Source: DASZRZ01 sp963732925
Lineage (GTDB): Bacteria; Acidobacteriota; Terriglobia; Terriglobales; Acidobacteriaceae
Reading direction: 5' to 3'
Length of the DNA: 64,000 nucleotides
NCBI GenBank assembly: GCA_963732925.1
Contig: CAVTBJ010000011.1
Coordinates: forward strand, 124,001-188,000
The notes under the pieces are model-generated. The model saw only the letters and a list, made by a program, of their open reading frames with translations. It had not been told where the DNA came from and made no database searches. Below, in pieces: positions 56,079-64,000 of this stretch (within the stretch, counting starts at the first letter, position 1; the number at the start of each line of letters is the position of its first letter). The position numbers and the translations under genes were made by a program.

Positions 56079-57080
56079 TCATGAGTTCCGTTTCGCTTCG
56101 CCGGCCAGTGCCGAAGTCACCAGCTCCGCCAGAGCCCGGATGAAGGTGGCGAGTCGTTGAGTCCTGCCGCCATCTCAAAATGGCGGATCCCCAGCTTCGG
56201 CCGCCAGTTCGCGCGCTTCGTGGTCAATCTTCGCCCAGGGTTTCCACATGGTCGGAAACAAAGGAAATCGGCACCACGCAGATATCTTCGGCAAGTTTCC
56301 TCCACGGCCAGCGACCGGAGAGTGCTGCGCAGGGAAGGCTGCAGCCATTTGCTGGCTCCTACCTTGCTCTGGTAGCACAGGCGATGCCGGTTCGGATAAC
56401 CGCCGCGTTCCAGTCACCAGCGCGACCGTCTCTTCAATCTGCTGCTTGTACGGGTCGCCCTTCTCCACCACCGCCACCGGAACACTGTGGGCGCTGAAGA
56501 CCAGTTCCACCGCATCCGGGTCCTGGAATCGTTCCAGTGCCTGGTTTACCCTCTCGACCACCGCTTCCAGGTAGAGATCGTTGCTGATAGAAGTGCTCGA
56601 TCTCGCGGACCTGCCGCCCGTGCGCGCGTGAAATGGCGCCGCCACTCGTTCAGGCTGCTTCCGGTGGTTGTGCGTGGAGTATTGCGGGTAAAGAGGAAGC
56701 AGCACAACAGTCTCGCAGCCGGCCCGGTTCAGGGCAGCAATCGCCTCCGCCGTAAAGGGATGCCAATAACGCATCGCGACCAGGCAGCGTGCATCCACGC
56801 CCTGGGATTGCAGGCGTTGCTCCAGCGCCGCCGCCTGCTGCTCGGTGAACCTGCGGATGGGCGAGCCACCGCCAATCACCTGGTAGTGATGATGGACCTT
56901 CTTGGCCCGCGCGACAGAGATCAGCTTGGCCAGCGGCTTGCGCCCCAGCTTGGCGAAAGGAAAATCAATAATGTCAGGATCGCAAAACAGGTTGTAAAGA
57001 AAAGGCTCGATCGCCTCCAGCGATTCGGGCCCACCCAACTGAAATAAAACGACCCCGACTCGACCTTGTATGAATGCCAT
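56079..57080 (-). CDS. hemH: Ferrochelatase, several frameshifts as sequenced
   Basis: The enzyme inserts iron into protoporphyrin (or coproporphyrin). The N-terminal half is intact: GVVLFQLGGPESLEAIEPFL, YQVIGGGSPIRRFT, MRYWHPFTAEAIA, VLLPLYPQYST. Frame slips occur near 56685 and 56615, then VFSAHSVPVAVVEKGDPYK (catalytic His) and VALVTGTRRLSEP follow. Further slips between 56410 and 56110 break the conserved end, which can be read as ISFVSDHVETLGEIDHEARE, then GIRHFEMAAGLNDS and FIRALAELVTSALAG, with stop TGA at 56079. ATG 57080 starts the conserved text. It lies upstream of the haem-rich respiratory genes. Confidence 0.82.
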
Positions 57081-57568
57081 CCGACCAGGTTCCCCGTATT
57101 GGGCGGGAATCTTATTCAAAACCGCCCTCCACGTCAATTATTGTTAAAGAATTTTCGGCTGTCCCTGGATACTGTGCCGTTCTCAGACCGGAAGGTGGGG
57201 CGAACATGTATCCGGCTGGCGGAGCGGACATGTGCGTGTGAGAAAGCCCCCGGCTTCGAGCGGGAGATGGCGTCCCGAGATCTTCGCCGGCACTTCGCCT
57301 AGGGTCAAGTGGACTCGGCCAGCCAAGGGCGGCTGGGCCTCCCATTGCGTGGCGGTCCACAGTGCCGAGCGCAGTCGCGGAAGCCAAGACGTCGCGTCTG
57401 AGCGAGGCGAAGAGGGAACGGCTGGCGACTACAAGGCGACCCATGCCGCGCAACGCAACAGATTAGAAACTTCTTAGAAACTTCGCTTGAGAAAGGCCGC
57501 GACTCGCGGTTACCGATTTGCGATCTCAGCCGTCTAGCAAGGAGTATAGTCAGCACTGGAGGCGCGCC
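57081..57568. other. Divergent intergenic region (488 bp)
   Basis: This lies between hemH (minus) and a secreted protein gene (plus). Open frames across it carry Arg/Ala/Pro-rich text with no recognisable domain (for instance one reading AVAEAKTSRLSEAKRERLAT), which looks like a translated intergenic repeat. Promoters for both genes should be here, but I see no clear ones. Confidence 0.35.
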
Positions 57569-58097
57569 ATGCGATACCCCTCGCTGTTCTTTGCCGTTGG
57601 CGCCCTTGCGGGACTCCTGACTCTCCCATCACGCTCATTCGCTCAACAGAAAGATCCGAGTCATCCCCCGCCTTCTGAGGCCGTGTTTGCCCGCCTAGGC
57701 TACAACAGCACATGGCCGGTTCGCAGCGGTGCAGAAGGATTCCCGCGTGTATGTGTCGTCGTCCGCCAAGACGGGGGCTACATCCTCGAACGCAAGACTA
57801 CAAGAGGGATCACGGAGCTTCTAAAAGGGACGCTGCCGACCGAAAACATGGAGCGCCTGTCGGAAATGCTGAACGCTTCTGATTTCCGTCAACTCAATAG
57901 CGATCGGGGAGGCGGCGTGATCAGAGAAAGGCTCTCAGACATTTGTGGCAGAGGTTTGGCACAACAACGAAGAGCCTCAGTACCTCAAATGGGCGGACCG
58001 AGATGGCCAAATGCCGTTCCCCACTCCGATTGCAAGTATCATCACTTGGTTAGAGCAGCTTCAATCCGAAGAGCGCAGAGCCGATACAGATTGGTAG
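57569..58097 (+). CDS. Secreted protein of unknown function, one frameshift as sequenced
   Basis: ATG 57569 follows GGAGG. The signal peptide is MRYPSLFFAVGALAGLLTLP, ending near SFAQQ. The mature part has VCVVVRQDGGYILERKTTRG and LKGTLPTENMERLSEMLNAS. A slip near 57935 moves the frame to QTFVAEVWHNNEEPQYLKWA, ending PIASIITWLEQLQ and TAG at 58095. The total is about 176 residues. The pattern (a short conserved strand with RxDG, then a helix, then PxP..SII.WL) recalls small hypothetical exported proteins, but I cannot name a family. Confidence 0.6.
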
Positions 58098-58278
58098 TGA
58101 AAGTATCTGCCCGCCGACATCGAAGAGGGGGTTTCGACCATTACCTGGCACTCGCAGTTCCGGATCAAGGAAGAACATAGAGAGAAAGCAGGCTAAGCAG
58201 AAGGCGGGCTAAAGGCCCTGGCTATTTGCGGCGTGGCTGCAGCCTCGCACTTTCAAAACAAGGAAGGTTTTGAAGTTT

Positions 58279-59332
58279 TCAGCAGCTGACTAGCGGGCAG
58301 CGCCTTCCGTGGCATTTGCTGCCTGGCGCGCCATCTCCCTCGATGACGGCTCCGGCGAACTCCGAGGTCCCGGCCGTCCCACCTACATCGCGCGTGCGCA
58401 ACTCCTTGTGGCGATACACCTCCTCCAGCGAGCGCCTGGATGCGGTCGGCGGCGTCGTGTTCTCCCAGGTGGTGCAGCATCAGCAGCGAGGAGCGCAGCA
58501 GCGCCGTGGGATTGGCGATGTCTTTGCCGGCAATATCCGGCGCCGAGCCGTGGACGGCTTCAAACATGGCCGCGTCGGTCTCCGAAATTGGCGCCCGGCA
58601 CCAGCCCCAGGCCTCCCACAAACGCCGCGCACAGATCGCTGACAATGTCGCCGTAGAGATTCTCCATCAGCAGCATGTCGTACTGGTAGGGATTCGACAC
58701 CAGTTGCATGCAGGTGTTGTCCACGATGTGCTCGCCGTAGGTGATCTCGGGATATTCCTTGGCCACATTGCGCGAGCAGCGCAGGAAGAGCCCGTCCGAC
58801 AGCTTCATGATGTTGGCTTTGTGGATGGCATGGATGCGCCGGCGCTTGTACTTGCGGGCATACTCGAAGGCCCAGCGCGCAGATCCGCGTGGAAGCCTTC
58901 TCGGTGATGATCTTCAGGCTCTCCACCACCCCGGGCACAACCTCGTGCTCGATTCCGGAATACAGCCCCTCCGTGTTCTCGCGAATGATGATCAGGTCCA
59001 CGTCCGGATAGCGCGTGGGCACATGCGGCAGATTCTTGATGGGACGGAAGCTGCAGTAAAGCTCAAACTTTTTGCGCAGGGCTACGTTGATGCTCTGGAA
59101 GCCGCCGCCGATCGGGGTGGTCACCGGACCCTTCAGCGCCACATGCGTGCGCTCCATCGACTCGATCAGTTCCTTCGGGCATGTACTCGTGGTATTTCTC
59201 ATAAGCCAGGGCCCCCGCTTCGCAGCGCTCCCACTCAATGGCCACGCCCGCAGCCTCCAGGATCCGCGCCGTCGCCTGCATCACCTCCGGCCCGATACCG
59301 TCGCCCGCGATCTGCGTAACCCTGTATGCCAT
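58279..59332 (-). CDS. Isocitrate/isopropylmalate dehydrogenase-family protein (probable NAD-type isocitrate dehydrogenase), frameshifted
   Basis: Start MAYRVTQIAGDGIGPEVMQA. An extra C near 59178 shifts the frame, and the text resumes ELIESMERTHVALKGPVTTP. It continues NVALRKKFELYCSFRPIKNL and IIIRENTEGLYSGIEHEVVP (substrate site). After a slip near 58883, RKYKRRRIHAIHKANIMKLS carries the catalytic Lys. Then YDMLLMENLYGDIVSDLCAA gives the Asp residues, and a slip near 58590 leads to FEAVHGSAPDIAGKDIANPT. A last slip near 58427 leads to EEVYRHKELRTRDVGGTAGT and a stop at 58279. NLxPxxK-type substrate residues and length suggest isocitrate dehydrogenase of the NAD kind. Confidence 0.82.
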
Positions 59333-59433
59333 TCCTGGAACCCGTTTCTCGTTTTCGGTTTCTCGTTCCCTCGCTCGTTTTTCAGTTCTGATTCCCGGCG
59401 CCAGCTAGGAGAAACGAAGAACCAGAAACTGCT

Positions 59434-59902
59434 TTACGCCTTGGCTTCCTTGGTCTTGAGCAGGTCCTTCAGTTCCGCCATGAACTCCTGCACGTCCTTG
59501 AAGTCGAGATACACGGAGGCAAATCGCACGTAGGCCACTTTGTCGAATTTGCGCAGCCGGTTCATGATCAGCTCTCCGATCTCGCTGGTCTTGCGCTCGC
59601 CGCTCGGGGGACTCGAGCACGAACTGCTCCGCTTCGTTCACCATCTGCTCCAGTTTGCCCATGGAAACAGGACGCTTCTCGCAGGCCCGCAGCAGCCCGC
59701 TCAGCACTTTCTGGCGCTCGAATTTCTCCCGCCGTCCGTCTTTCTTCACCACCATGTACGGGATTTCGTCGATGCGCTCATAGGTGGTGAAGCGCTTGCC
59801 GCACTTCAGGCATTCGCGCCGCCGGCGGATGGAGTCGGCATCTTTGCTTTCGCGCGAGTCCACCACTTTGTCGTTTACAAAGCTGCAAAAAGGACACTTC
59901 AT
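59434..59902 (-). CDS. nrdR: Transcriptional repressor NrdR, one frameshift as sequenced
   Basis: NrdR represses ribonucleotide reductase genes. The zinc ribbon is MKCPFCSFVNDKVVDSRESK with RRECLKCGKRFTTYER. The ATP-cone follows: YMVVKKDGRREKFERQKVLS and LLRACEKRPVSMGKLEQMV. Near 59608 a base is missing after FVLESPE. The frame resumes ERKTSEIGELIMNRLRKFDK and VAYVRFASVYLDFKDVQEFM, ending at TAA 59434. The reconstructed length, about 156 residues, is normal. It lies about 100 bases upstream of the dehydrogenase gene on the same strand. Confidence 0.92.
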
Positions 59903-60140
59903 GGGAGCTCGAAGGGCGCCTCGGCATGGCCCGCGCGTTTCGCGCTGCGGACCGTACGAACCATGGCGGAAACCTCATTGTAGCAACCAGGACCGGCAGG
60001 GCTTTTCCGCCCTGGTTGCTGGCTGCCGTTTGCGGCTGGTCGTTCCTCCTGTCCCGGCTGCCTGGTCCCGGGGGGCATCCAGAAGGCCGTGGCTGGCCCG
60101 GAAGTTTGAAGAAGTCACTCGACCCGGGGCGCCGCCGCCT

Positions 60141-61265
60141 TTAACGCCCCGCCGTGCCCGGCTTGGGATGCGGGTGCAACTCGGCCGGCTGGCGCTCGCG
60201 CTTGGCTGCTTCCGCTTCCGCCTCTGCAACCTTGCGGAAGGAAACATGCTGCCGCCGCGCCAGCAGCAGCCCCACCGGAACGCAAGCCATGAACGTAACC
60301 AGCCACAGCAGGATTCCGCAGCTTACCGCCAGCTCGCGCGGTACCTGGAACACCGCGATCAGGACCGCGATGATGGCCAGTTGCGAACCTCCTCCTACGG
60401 CGGGAAGCTGCAGAATCGAGCCCGCCATGCTGGAAGCCACCAGGGGGAATACGTCGGAAAAGTGCATTGCGTTGGGCAGAACCCGGAGTCCCGTGGCCGG
60501 CGGCAGGGCACTCTGCGGTACCCCGGGATAGGAGTGCGCCACCGCCAGATAGCCCAGCCCGATGACCGCCCAGATGGCCAGCGACAGTCCCAGCGCCTGC
60601 AGCAACGATCCCAGATCGCGCAGGGTATGCAGTCCGTCGCCGAAGCTGCGGACTTTATGCTCCGCGGCACGGGCAAAATCGCGTGACACCGGCGCAAAAA
60701 CCTTGTAGAAGCCGTTCGCCACCGTCTCGGTCCAGCGGTGAGTGAAGAACAGCGCCAGCGACAGAACCACCGTCCCTCCCAGCAGCACGTACCCGGCCTC
60801 GCGGATCTGGGCGTAATACTCCAGTTGTTTGAGGTGCGGCGATATGAGAACGTCGATGCTCAGCAGGATGGCAAAGGCCCCCAGATCGAAAATGCGCTCC
60901 AGGGTCCATACCCCAATCTGCGAGGTCATGGTCAAGCCCTCGCGGCGCGCGATCAGGTAGGGACGCACCAGTTCCCCTGCACGCCCCAGCATGGCCAGTC
61001 CGGCGAATCCAATGAAGGTGGGAGCAATCAAGTCGCGGGCGCGCACGTGCTGTATGGGGCGCAGAAACACCTTCCAGCGCACCGTTCGCAGAAAATAGGA
61101 AGAATAAGTGCAAACGGCTGCCGCAACAATCAGCAGCAGATTGATCCCCCGCGTCTGTGCCCAGAACTCGCCCCAGTCAAAGGACCGCCAGGTGCGAAAC
61201 TGAACGTAAATCAGCGCGCCCAGAATCAGCGCCACGATCACGGCAATGATGGTCTGTTTCTTCAT
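60141..61265 (-). CDS. Flippase-like integral membrane protein (UPF0104/AglD family)
   Basis: This is a 374-residue protein with about eight helices. The N-terminus KKQTIIAVIVALILGALIYV starts the first. GINLLLIVAAAVCTYSSYFLRTVRWK and FIGFAGLAMLGRAGELVRPY are the hallmarks of the lysylphosphatidylglycerol-synthase transmembrane region. The central GDGLHTLRD and PAVGGGSQLAIIAVLIAVF fit the C-terminal half. Members move lipid-linked molecules across the membrane or anchor glycosyltransferases. ATG 61265 is chosen because the helix follows directly. The basic tail after 355 is variable. Confidence 0.85.
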   Translation of the reverse strand: MKKQTIIAVIVALILGALIYVQFRTWRSFDWGEFWAQTRGINLLLIVAAAVCTYSSYFLRTVRWKVFLRPIQHVRARDLIAPTFIGFAGLAMLGRAGELVRPYLIARREGLTMTSQIGVWTLERIFDLGAFAILLSIDVLISPHLKQLEYYAQIREAGYVLLGGTVVLSLALFFTHRWTETVANGFYKVFAPVSRDFARAAEHKVRSFGDGLHTLRDLGSLLQALGLSLAIWAVIGLGYLAVAHSYPGVPQSALPPATGLRVLPNAMHFSDVFPLVASSMAGSILQLPAVGGGSQLAIIAVLIAVFQVPRELAVSCGILLWLVTFMACVPVGLLLARRQHVSFRKVAEAEAEAAKRERQPAELHPHPKPGTAGR

Positions 61266-61476
61266 CAAACTGCTATCAGAGCCTTGCTGCGCCGCTCCGG
61301 GAAAGAGTTCAGAGTGCAAGCCTGTGCCAGCGTGAGCGCAGCCTTGCCAGGCTGGTCACACCATCCCATAAGTCTGCTGTGGGTTCCGGAATCTGCGGGA
61401 GGGACACAACTCCCCCGGTGCGTCGGCAGGTTGGCCCGGAAACCCGAAATGGCTCACCGGAAGTTGGATGCCTCTC

Positions 61477-62226
61477 TTATTTGCTTCCACCCGCCTGCGG
61501 GATTTTCTGCCGCAACTTTTTCTTGTTGAAATCCTGAATCACGCGCCGTACGTAGGCGCGCGTCTCCGCATACGGCGGTACTCCGTTGTACTGCTCCACC
61601 CGTTCCGGCCCGGCATTGTACGCGGCCAAAGCCTTGATCAGGTTGCCCTTATAAAGGAGCAGCAGTTCCCGCAGGTAGCGCGTCCCGCCGTCCACGTTGG
61701 CCGCGGGATCCAGCGCATTCTCAACCCCCAGGCTGGAAGCCGTCTCCGGCATCAGTTGCATCAGTCCCTGGGCGCCCTTGGGCGAAACCGCGTCCGCATG
61801 GAAGCCGCTCTCGGCGGCAATCACACTGCGAATCAGGTCTGCATCAATCCCGTGGCGGTCACTGGCCTTGCTCACCAGTTCCTGCACATCGTGTGCGCTC
61901 TCTGGACTCTGGTTCCGAGCCTTGGCCCCCGGAGCGCTTACCGGCGTGTCGTCGGGCTGCAGCTTGGCGATGCTGGAAGCGGGCACATCCACGAAGCTGT
62001 CGCCCGCCGGAGAGACATACAGGCGAACCTGAGTGCCCACCGCCTCCCGGCGGTAGTAGCGGATGGAAAAGCCGTTATCGAGAATTGCCATCCAGGCACT
62101 CTCGCTTGCAGCCGAAGACGCGGCCGGGGTCGCCGCATTGACTGGCGGCTTGGGCGCAGCATCCGCCGCCCACAAGCTGGCCGCCAGCAGCAAAATGCAT
62201 CCGGGAATGGCTCTTCGCAAGGTCAA
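61477..62226 (-). CDS. Secreted lytic murein transglycosylase (SLT domain)
   Basis: This is a 249-residue protein with a signal peptide (ends LWAADA). A short beta-rich segment (SIRYYRREAVGTQVRLYVSP) comes first. The SLT domain starts near residue 118: IRSVIAAESGFHADAVSPKG, with Glu in AAESGF as the catalytic residue. GAQGLMQLMPETASSLGV, GTRYLRELLLLYKGN and ALAAYNAGPERVEQYNGVPP follow, then YVRRVIQDF. It cleaves peptidoglycan glycan strands to form 1,6-anhydromuramic ends. There is no lipobox, so it is probably periplasmic. Confidence 0.92.
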   Translation of the reverse strand: MTLRRAIPGCILLLAASLWAADAAPKPPVNAATPAASSAASESAWMAILDNGFSIRYYRREAVGTQVRLYVSPAGDSFVDVPASSIAKLQPDDTPVSAPGAKARNQSPESAHDVQELVSKASDRHGIDADLIRSVIAAESGFHADAVSPKGAQGLMQLMPETASSLGVENALDPAANVDGGTRYLRELLLLYKGNLIKALAAYNAGPERVEQYNGVPPYAETRAYVRRVIQDFNKKKLRQKIPQAGGSK

Positions 62227-62250
62227 ACCGGGCAGTCCTGCGGAGGTGAA

Positions 62251-63090
62251 TTAAGACCCAAGTACCTGCTCCACGGCCACCGCCACACCGCTCTGGTCAT
62301 TGCCCAGGGTGACGGCCCAGCCGTTCCGTTTCAGTTCCGGACAGGCATTGCCCATAATAAAGGGAACTCCGGCGAACTCAAGCATTTCCACGTCGTTATA
62401 GTTATCCCCGATGGCCATGACCTGGTTACGCGGGTAACCCCGGTGGCGGGCCCAGCGGGCCACCGCATGTCCTTTGGAACAGCCCGCGTTCAGGATGTCC
62501 ACAATCGACAAATTGCGCGCTGGGTACTCCGTCTTGAGCACCGTTACCTGATCCTCCATGCCGGCCCCGGCCAGCGCCACTTGGGCTTCCGCCATCCGCT
62601 CCACCGTCCCGCAGAACATCACCTGCACCGGATCCGTAACCAGCGCCTGCTCCAGCGGGACCACGTGCTCGATGAAGGCGGCATTCTTTTCCATCCAGCG
62701 GGCAATCGCCAGGTTGAGCTCGTCGGCGCGTTCAATCACCAGCGCGCCTTTGCTTTCCCGGTCGAAGGTCAGGACGGTGTTTCCGCGAAAGGCATCCATC
62801 CGGGCGATCAGCCTGCGGGCTGTCCCGGCGGGCATCAGGTCGCGATGGAAGAACTCGCCCGCCGCCGACCGGGTCACCGCCCCGTTGGAGCTGATCAGCC
62901 ACAGGTCGAAGCCCAGGGCCTGCGCAATCGGCAGCGCGAAAGCGTGCCGCCTGCCCGTGACCAGAACGATCTCCACGCCCGCTTCCCGCGCCCTGCGCAA
63001 GGCACGCAGATTGGCCGCGCTGATCCGCGTCTGGGGGTCCAGCAGAGTGCCATCTATGTCGATGGCAATGAGGCGAACGGAGGGCTTCAC
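62251..63090 (-). CDS. Cof-type HAD-superfamily phosphatase
   Basis: This is a 279-residue protein. RLIAIDIDGTLLDPQTRIS is motif I, VLVTGRRHAFALPI motif II, and the C-terminal AIGDNYNDVEMLEFAG is motif IV (GDxxND). The cap domain (about 85-190) is of the C2 type. The start is GTG 63090, directly before KPSVRLIAIDIDG; the longer frame carries no family text. Substrates of Cof proteins are small phosphorylated metabolites such as sugar phosphates or pyridoxal phosphate. It is 24 bases upstream of the transglycosylase gene on the same strand. Confidence 0.9.
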   Translation of the reverse strand: MKPSVRLIAIDIDGTLLDPQTRISAANLRALRRAREAGVEIVLVTGRRHAFALPIAQALGFDLWLISSNGAVTRSAAGEFFHRDLMPAGTARRLIARMDAFRGNTVLTFDRESKGALVIERADELNLAIARWMEKNAAFIEHVVPLEQALVTDPVQVMFCGTVERMAEAQVALAGAGMEDQVTVLKTEYPARNLSIVDILNAGCSKGHAVARWARHRGYPRNQVMAIGDNYNDVEMLEFAGVPFIMGNACPELKRNGWAVTLGNDQSGVAVAVEQVLGS

Positions 63091-63251
63091 TGACCCGATT
63101 CTAGCAGCTTGCCAAGCGTGTGAAACCCTGCTCAACTCGAAACTGAAACTTACAAACCAATGCCCTACGACCATCGCTTCGTGCCCTTCCGGATACGCCC
63201 GCATTTCCGGGAACAAGGTGGTCCTGGGAGCTGGCTTAAGATATCCGTCGC

Positions 63252-63719
63252 ATGCACGAAGCGGCGCAACCGTACACGCTGTTCGCCTGGGTCATCCTGT
63301 TTCCCGCCTTCATGGTGGCCGTGTGGCTCTTCGCCACCACCATGACCAGCTATCTGGGAGGCTGGCACGCGCTCTCCCTGCGCTACCAGGCCAATGGCAT
63401 CTTTGGCGGGCAGAAGTGGAACTACCAGAGCGGCCAGATGCGCGCCTTCACCAACTACAACGGCTGCCTGACCGTAGGGGCCAGCCCTGCGGGACTCTAC
63501 CTCCGTCCCTTTGCGCTGTTTCGCTTCCAGCACCCTGCGCTGTTCATTCCCTGGCACGAAATCCGGGTGGAAAGAAAGCGCTACTTGTTCCGGGAAATGA
63601 CCGCCTTGTACCTGTCTTCGGAGTATTCCATTCCCCTCCGCATCAGCAATCGCCTGGCCGAAAAAATCCAGAAGGCGGCCGGAGACCAGTGGCCGGCGGA
63701 AATGGCATGGAGCTCGTGA
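63252..63719 (+). CDS. Small membrane protein of unknown function
   Basis: This is a 155-residue protein. One hydrophobic helix lies near the start (LFAWVILFPAFMVAVWLF). The rest is a soluble beta-rich domain (GQKWNYQSGQMRAF, NGCLTVGASPAGLYLRPFAL, LFIPWHEIRVERKRYLF), which resembles PH-like membrane domains (IPWxxI motif). No family name can be given with confidence. It is divergent from the HAD gene and ends near the DUF4256 gene. Confidence 0.65.
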   Translation: MHEAAQPYTLFAWVILFPAFMVAVWLFATTMTSYLGGWHALSLRYQANGIFGGQKWNYQSGQMRAFTNYNGCLTVGASPAGLYLRPFALFRFQHPALFIPWHEIRVERKRYLFREMTALYLSSEYSIPLRISNRLAEKIQKAAGDQWPAEMAWSS

Positions 63720-63746
63720 GTAGGAGTTGTCTCCTGTGGCCCAAAT

Positions 63747-64000
63747 CTAGACCCTTAGGGAGCCGCGGAACGCCCGGGCGGCATAGTAGGATTCTGCGCC
63801 GTTGTGATACACGAAAACCGTGTCGTAGCGGCGATCACAAAAGAGCGCGCCACCGAGTTTTCTGATATCAGAAGGTGTTTTCACCCAGCTCGACGTTTTG
63901 GTGTCAAACTTTCCAAGCTTCTGCAACTCTCGATATTGTTCTTCCGTCAAAAGCTCAATGCCCATGGCGGCGGCCATATTCATAGCGCTATTTTCTGGTT
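63747..64000 (-). CDS. DUF4256 family protein, 5' partial
   Basis: The visible part is the C-terminal end of a DUF4256 protein: AAAMGIELLTEEQYRELQKL, SWVKTPSDIRKLGGALFCDR and FVYHNGAESYYAARAFRGSL. The frame stays open past the internal ATG at 63983 to the window edge (PENSAMNMAAAM), so the start lies outside. The family is about 190 residues long and of unknown function. Confidence 0.8.
   Translation of the reverse strand, partial: PENSAMNMAAAMGIELLTEEQYRELQKLGKFDTKTSSWVKTPSDIRKLGGALFCDRRYDTVFVYHNGAESYYAARAFRGSLRV

Noticed and set aside
57081..57568. Arg/Ala-rich short frames as a possible gene upstream of the secreted protein
   Set aside because: Stops interrupt all frames, and the text has no conserved pattern.
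61468..63093. 541-codon plus-strand frame opposite the transglycosylase and HAD genes
   Set aside because: It lies antisense to two proteins with clear catalytic motifs, and its Arg/His/Gly-rich composition is unlike a real protein.

Overview
The window is GC-rich, densely coded bacterial chromosome. Nothing in it looks like phage, plasmid or insertion sequence, and I found no tRNA, rRNA or CRISPR. The mix of genes suggests an Acidobacteriota (Terriglobia-like) genome: a PEP-CTERM protein, a split cytochrome b with a large multihaem partner, COX15-type CtaA, CtaB and a DUF420 protein, an N-terminally extended low-molecular-weight phosphatase, and large sugar and PKS loci. This assignment is an inference from gene content, not a measured phylogeny.

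Layout. (1) 0-10.4 kb: surface-polysaccharide genes. These are a nucleotidyltransferase-phosphatase fusion cut by the window edge, an NAD-sugar epimerase, a heptose-7-phosphate kinase, an RmlC-like epimerase, a DUF4910 peptidase-like protein, a sugar C-methyltransferase, an SDR and three glycosyltransferases. Together they suggest a GDP-heptose-derived modified sugar. (2) 10.4-20.3 kb: a secreted small protein, a giant secreted SGNH hydrolase with four discoidin and three PKD repeats, galE, a glycoside-hydrolase-like gene, a hexapeptide acyltransferase and UDP-glucose dehydrogenase. (3) 20.4-36.4 kb: a lipid or polyketide locus. It holds a membrane fatty-acid hydroxylase, a PAP2 protein, an Sfp-type phosphopantetheinyl transferase, a single-module fully reducing PKS (KS-AT-DH-ER-KR-ACP-TE), three SAM-dependent enzymes (one clearly CmoA-like), a PaaK-like adenylate-forming enzyme and a GNAT-like protein. 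(4) 36.5-42.7 kb: a PEP-CTERM protein with its terminator, a tyrosine phosphatase, wecB, a sugar aminotransferase, a glycosyltransferase, a Tat-exported phosphoesterase and a 49-residue protein. (5) 42.7-56 kb, minus strand: a respiratory block transcribed Rieske, cytochrome b6-like, subunit-IV-like, octahaem cytochrome c, lipoprotein, ctaA, ctaB, ABC ATPase, ABC permease, DUF420, a small unknown protein and a HEAT/sandwich membrane protein. (6) 56-64 kb: housekeeping genes, including hemH, icd, nrdR, a flippase-like protein, a lytic transglycosylase, a HAD phosphatase and a partial DUF4256 gene.

A strong technical theme is frameshifts. Many genes whose loss should be costly (UDP-glucose dehydrogenase, hemH, icd, nrdR, cytochrome b, Rieske, the PKS thioesterase) are broken by single-base indels, several of them in homopolymers, yet the protein sequence resumes perfectly in another frame. 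I read these as consensus errors more than gene decay. Coordinates below are given for the reconstructed genes.

Most interesting points: the PKS locus with a carboxy-SAM-synthase-like enzyme and a thioesterase with cysteine at the nucleophile position; the octahaem cytochrome within a bc-type operon; a Rieske protein with a duplicated N-terminal motif; and the HEAT plus barrel-sandwich membrane protein at the end of the respiratory block.
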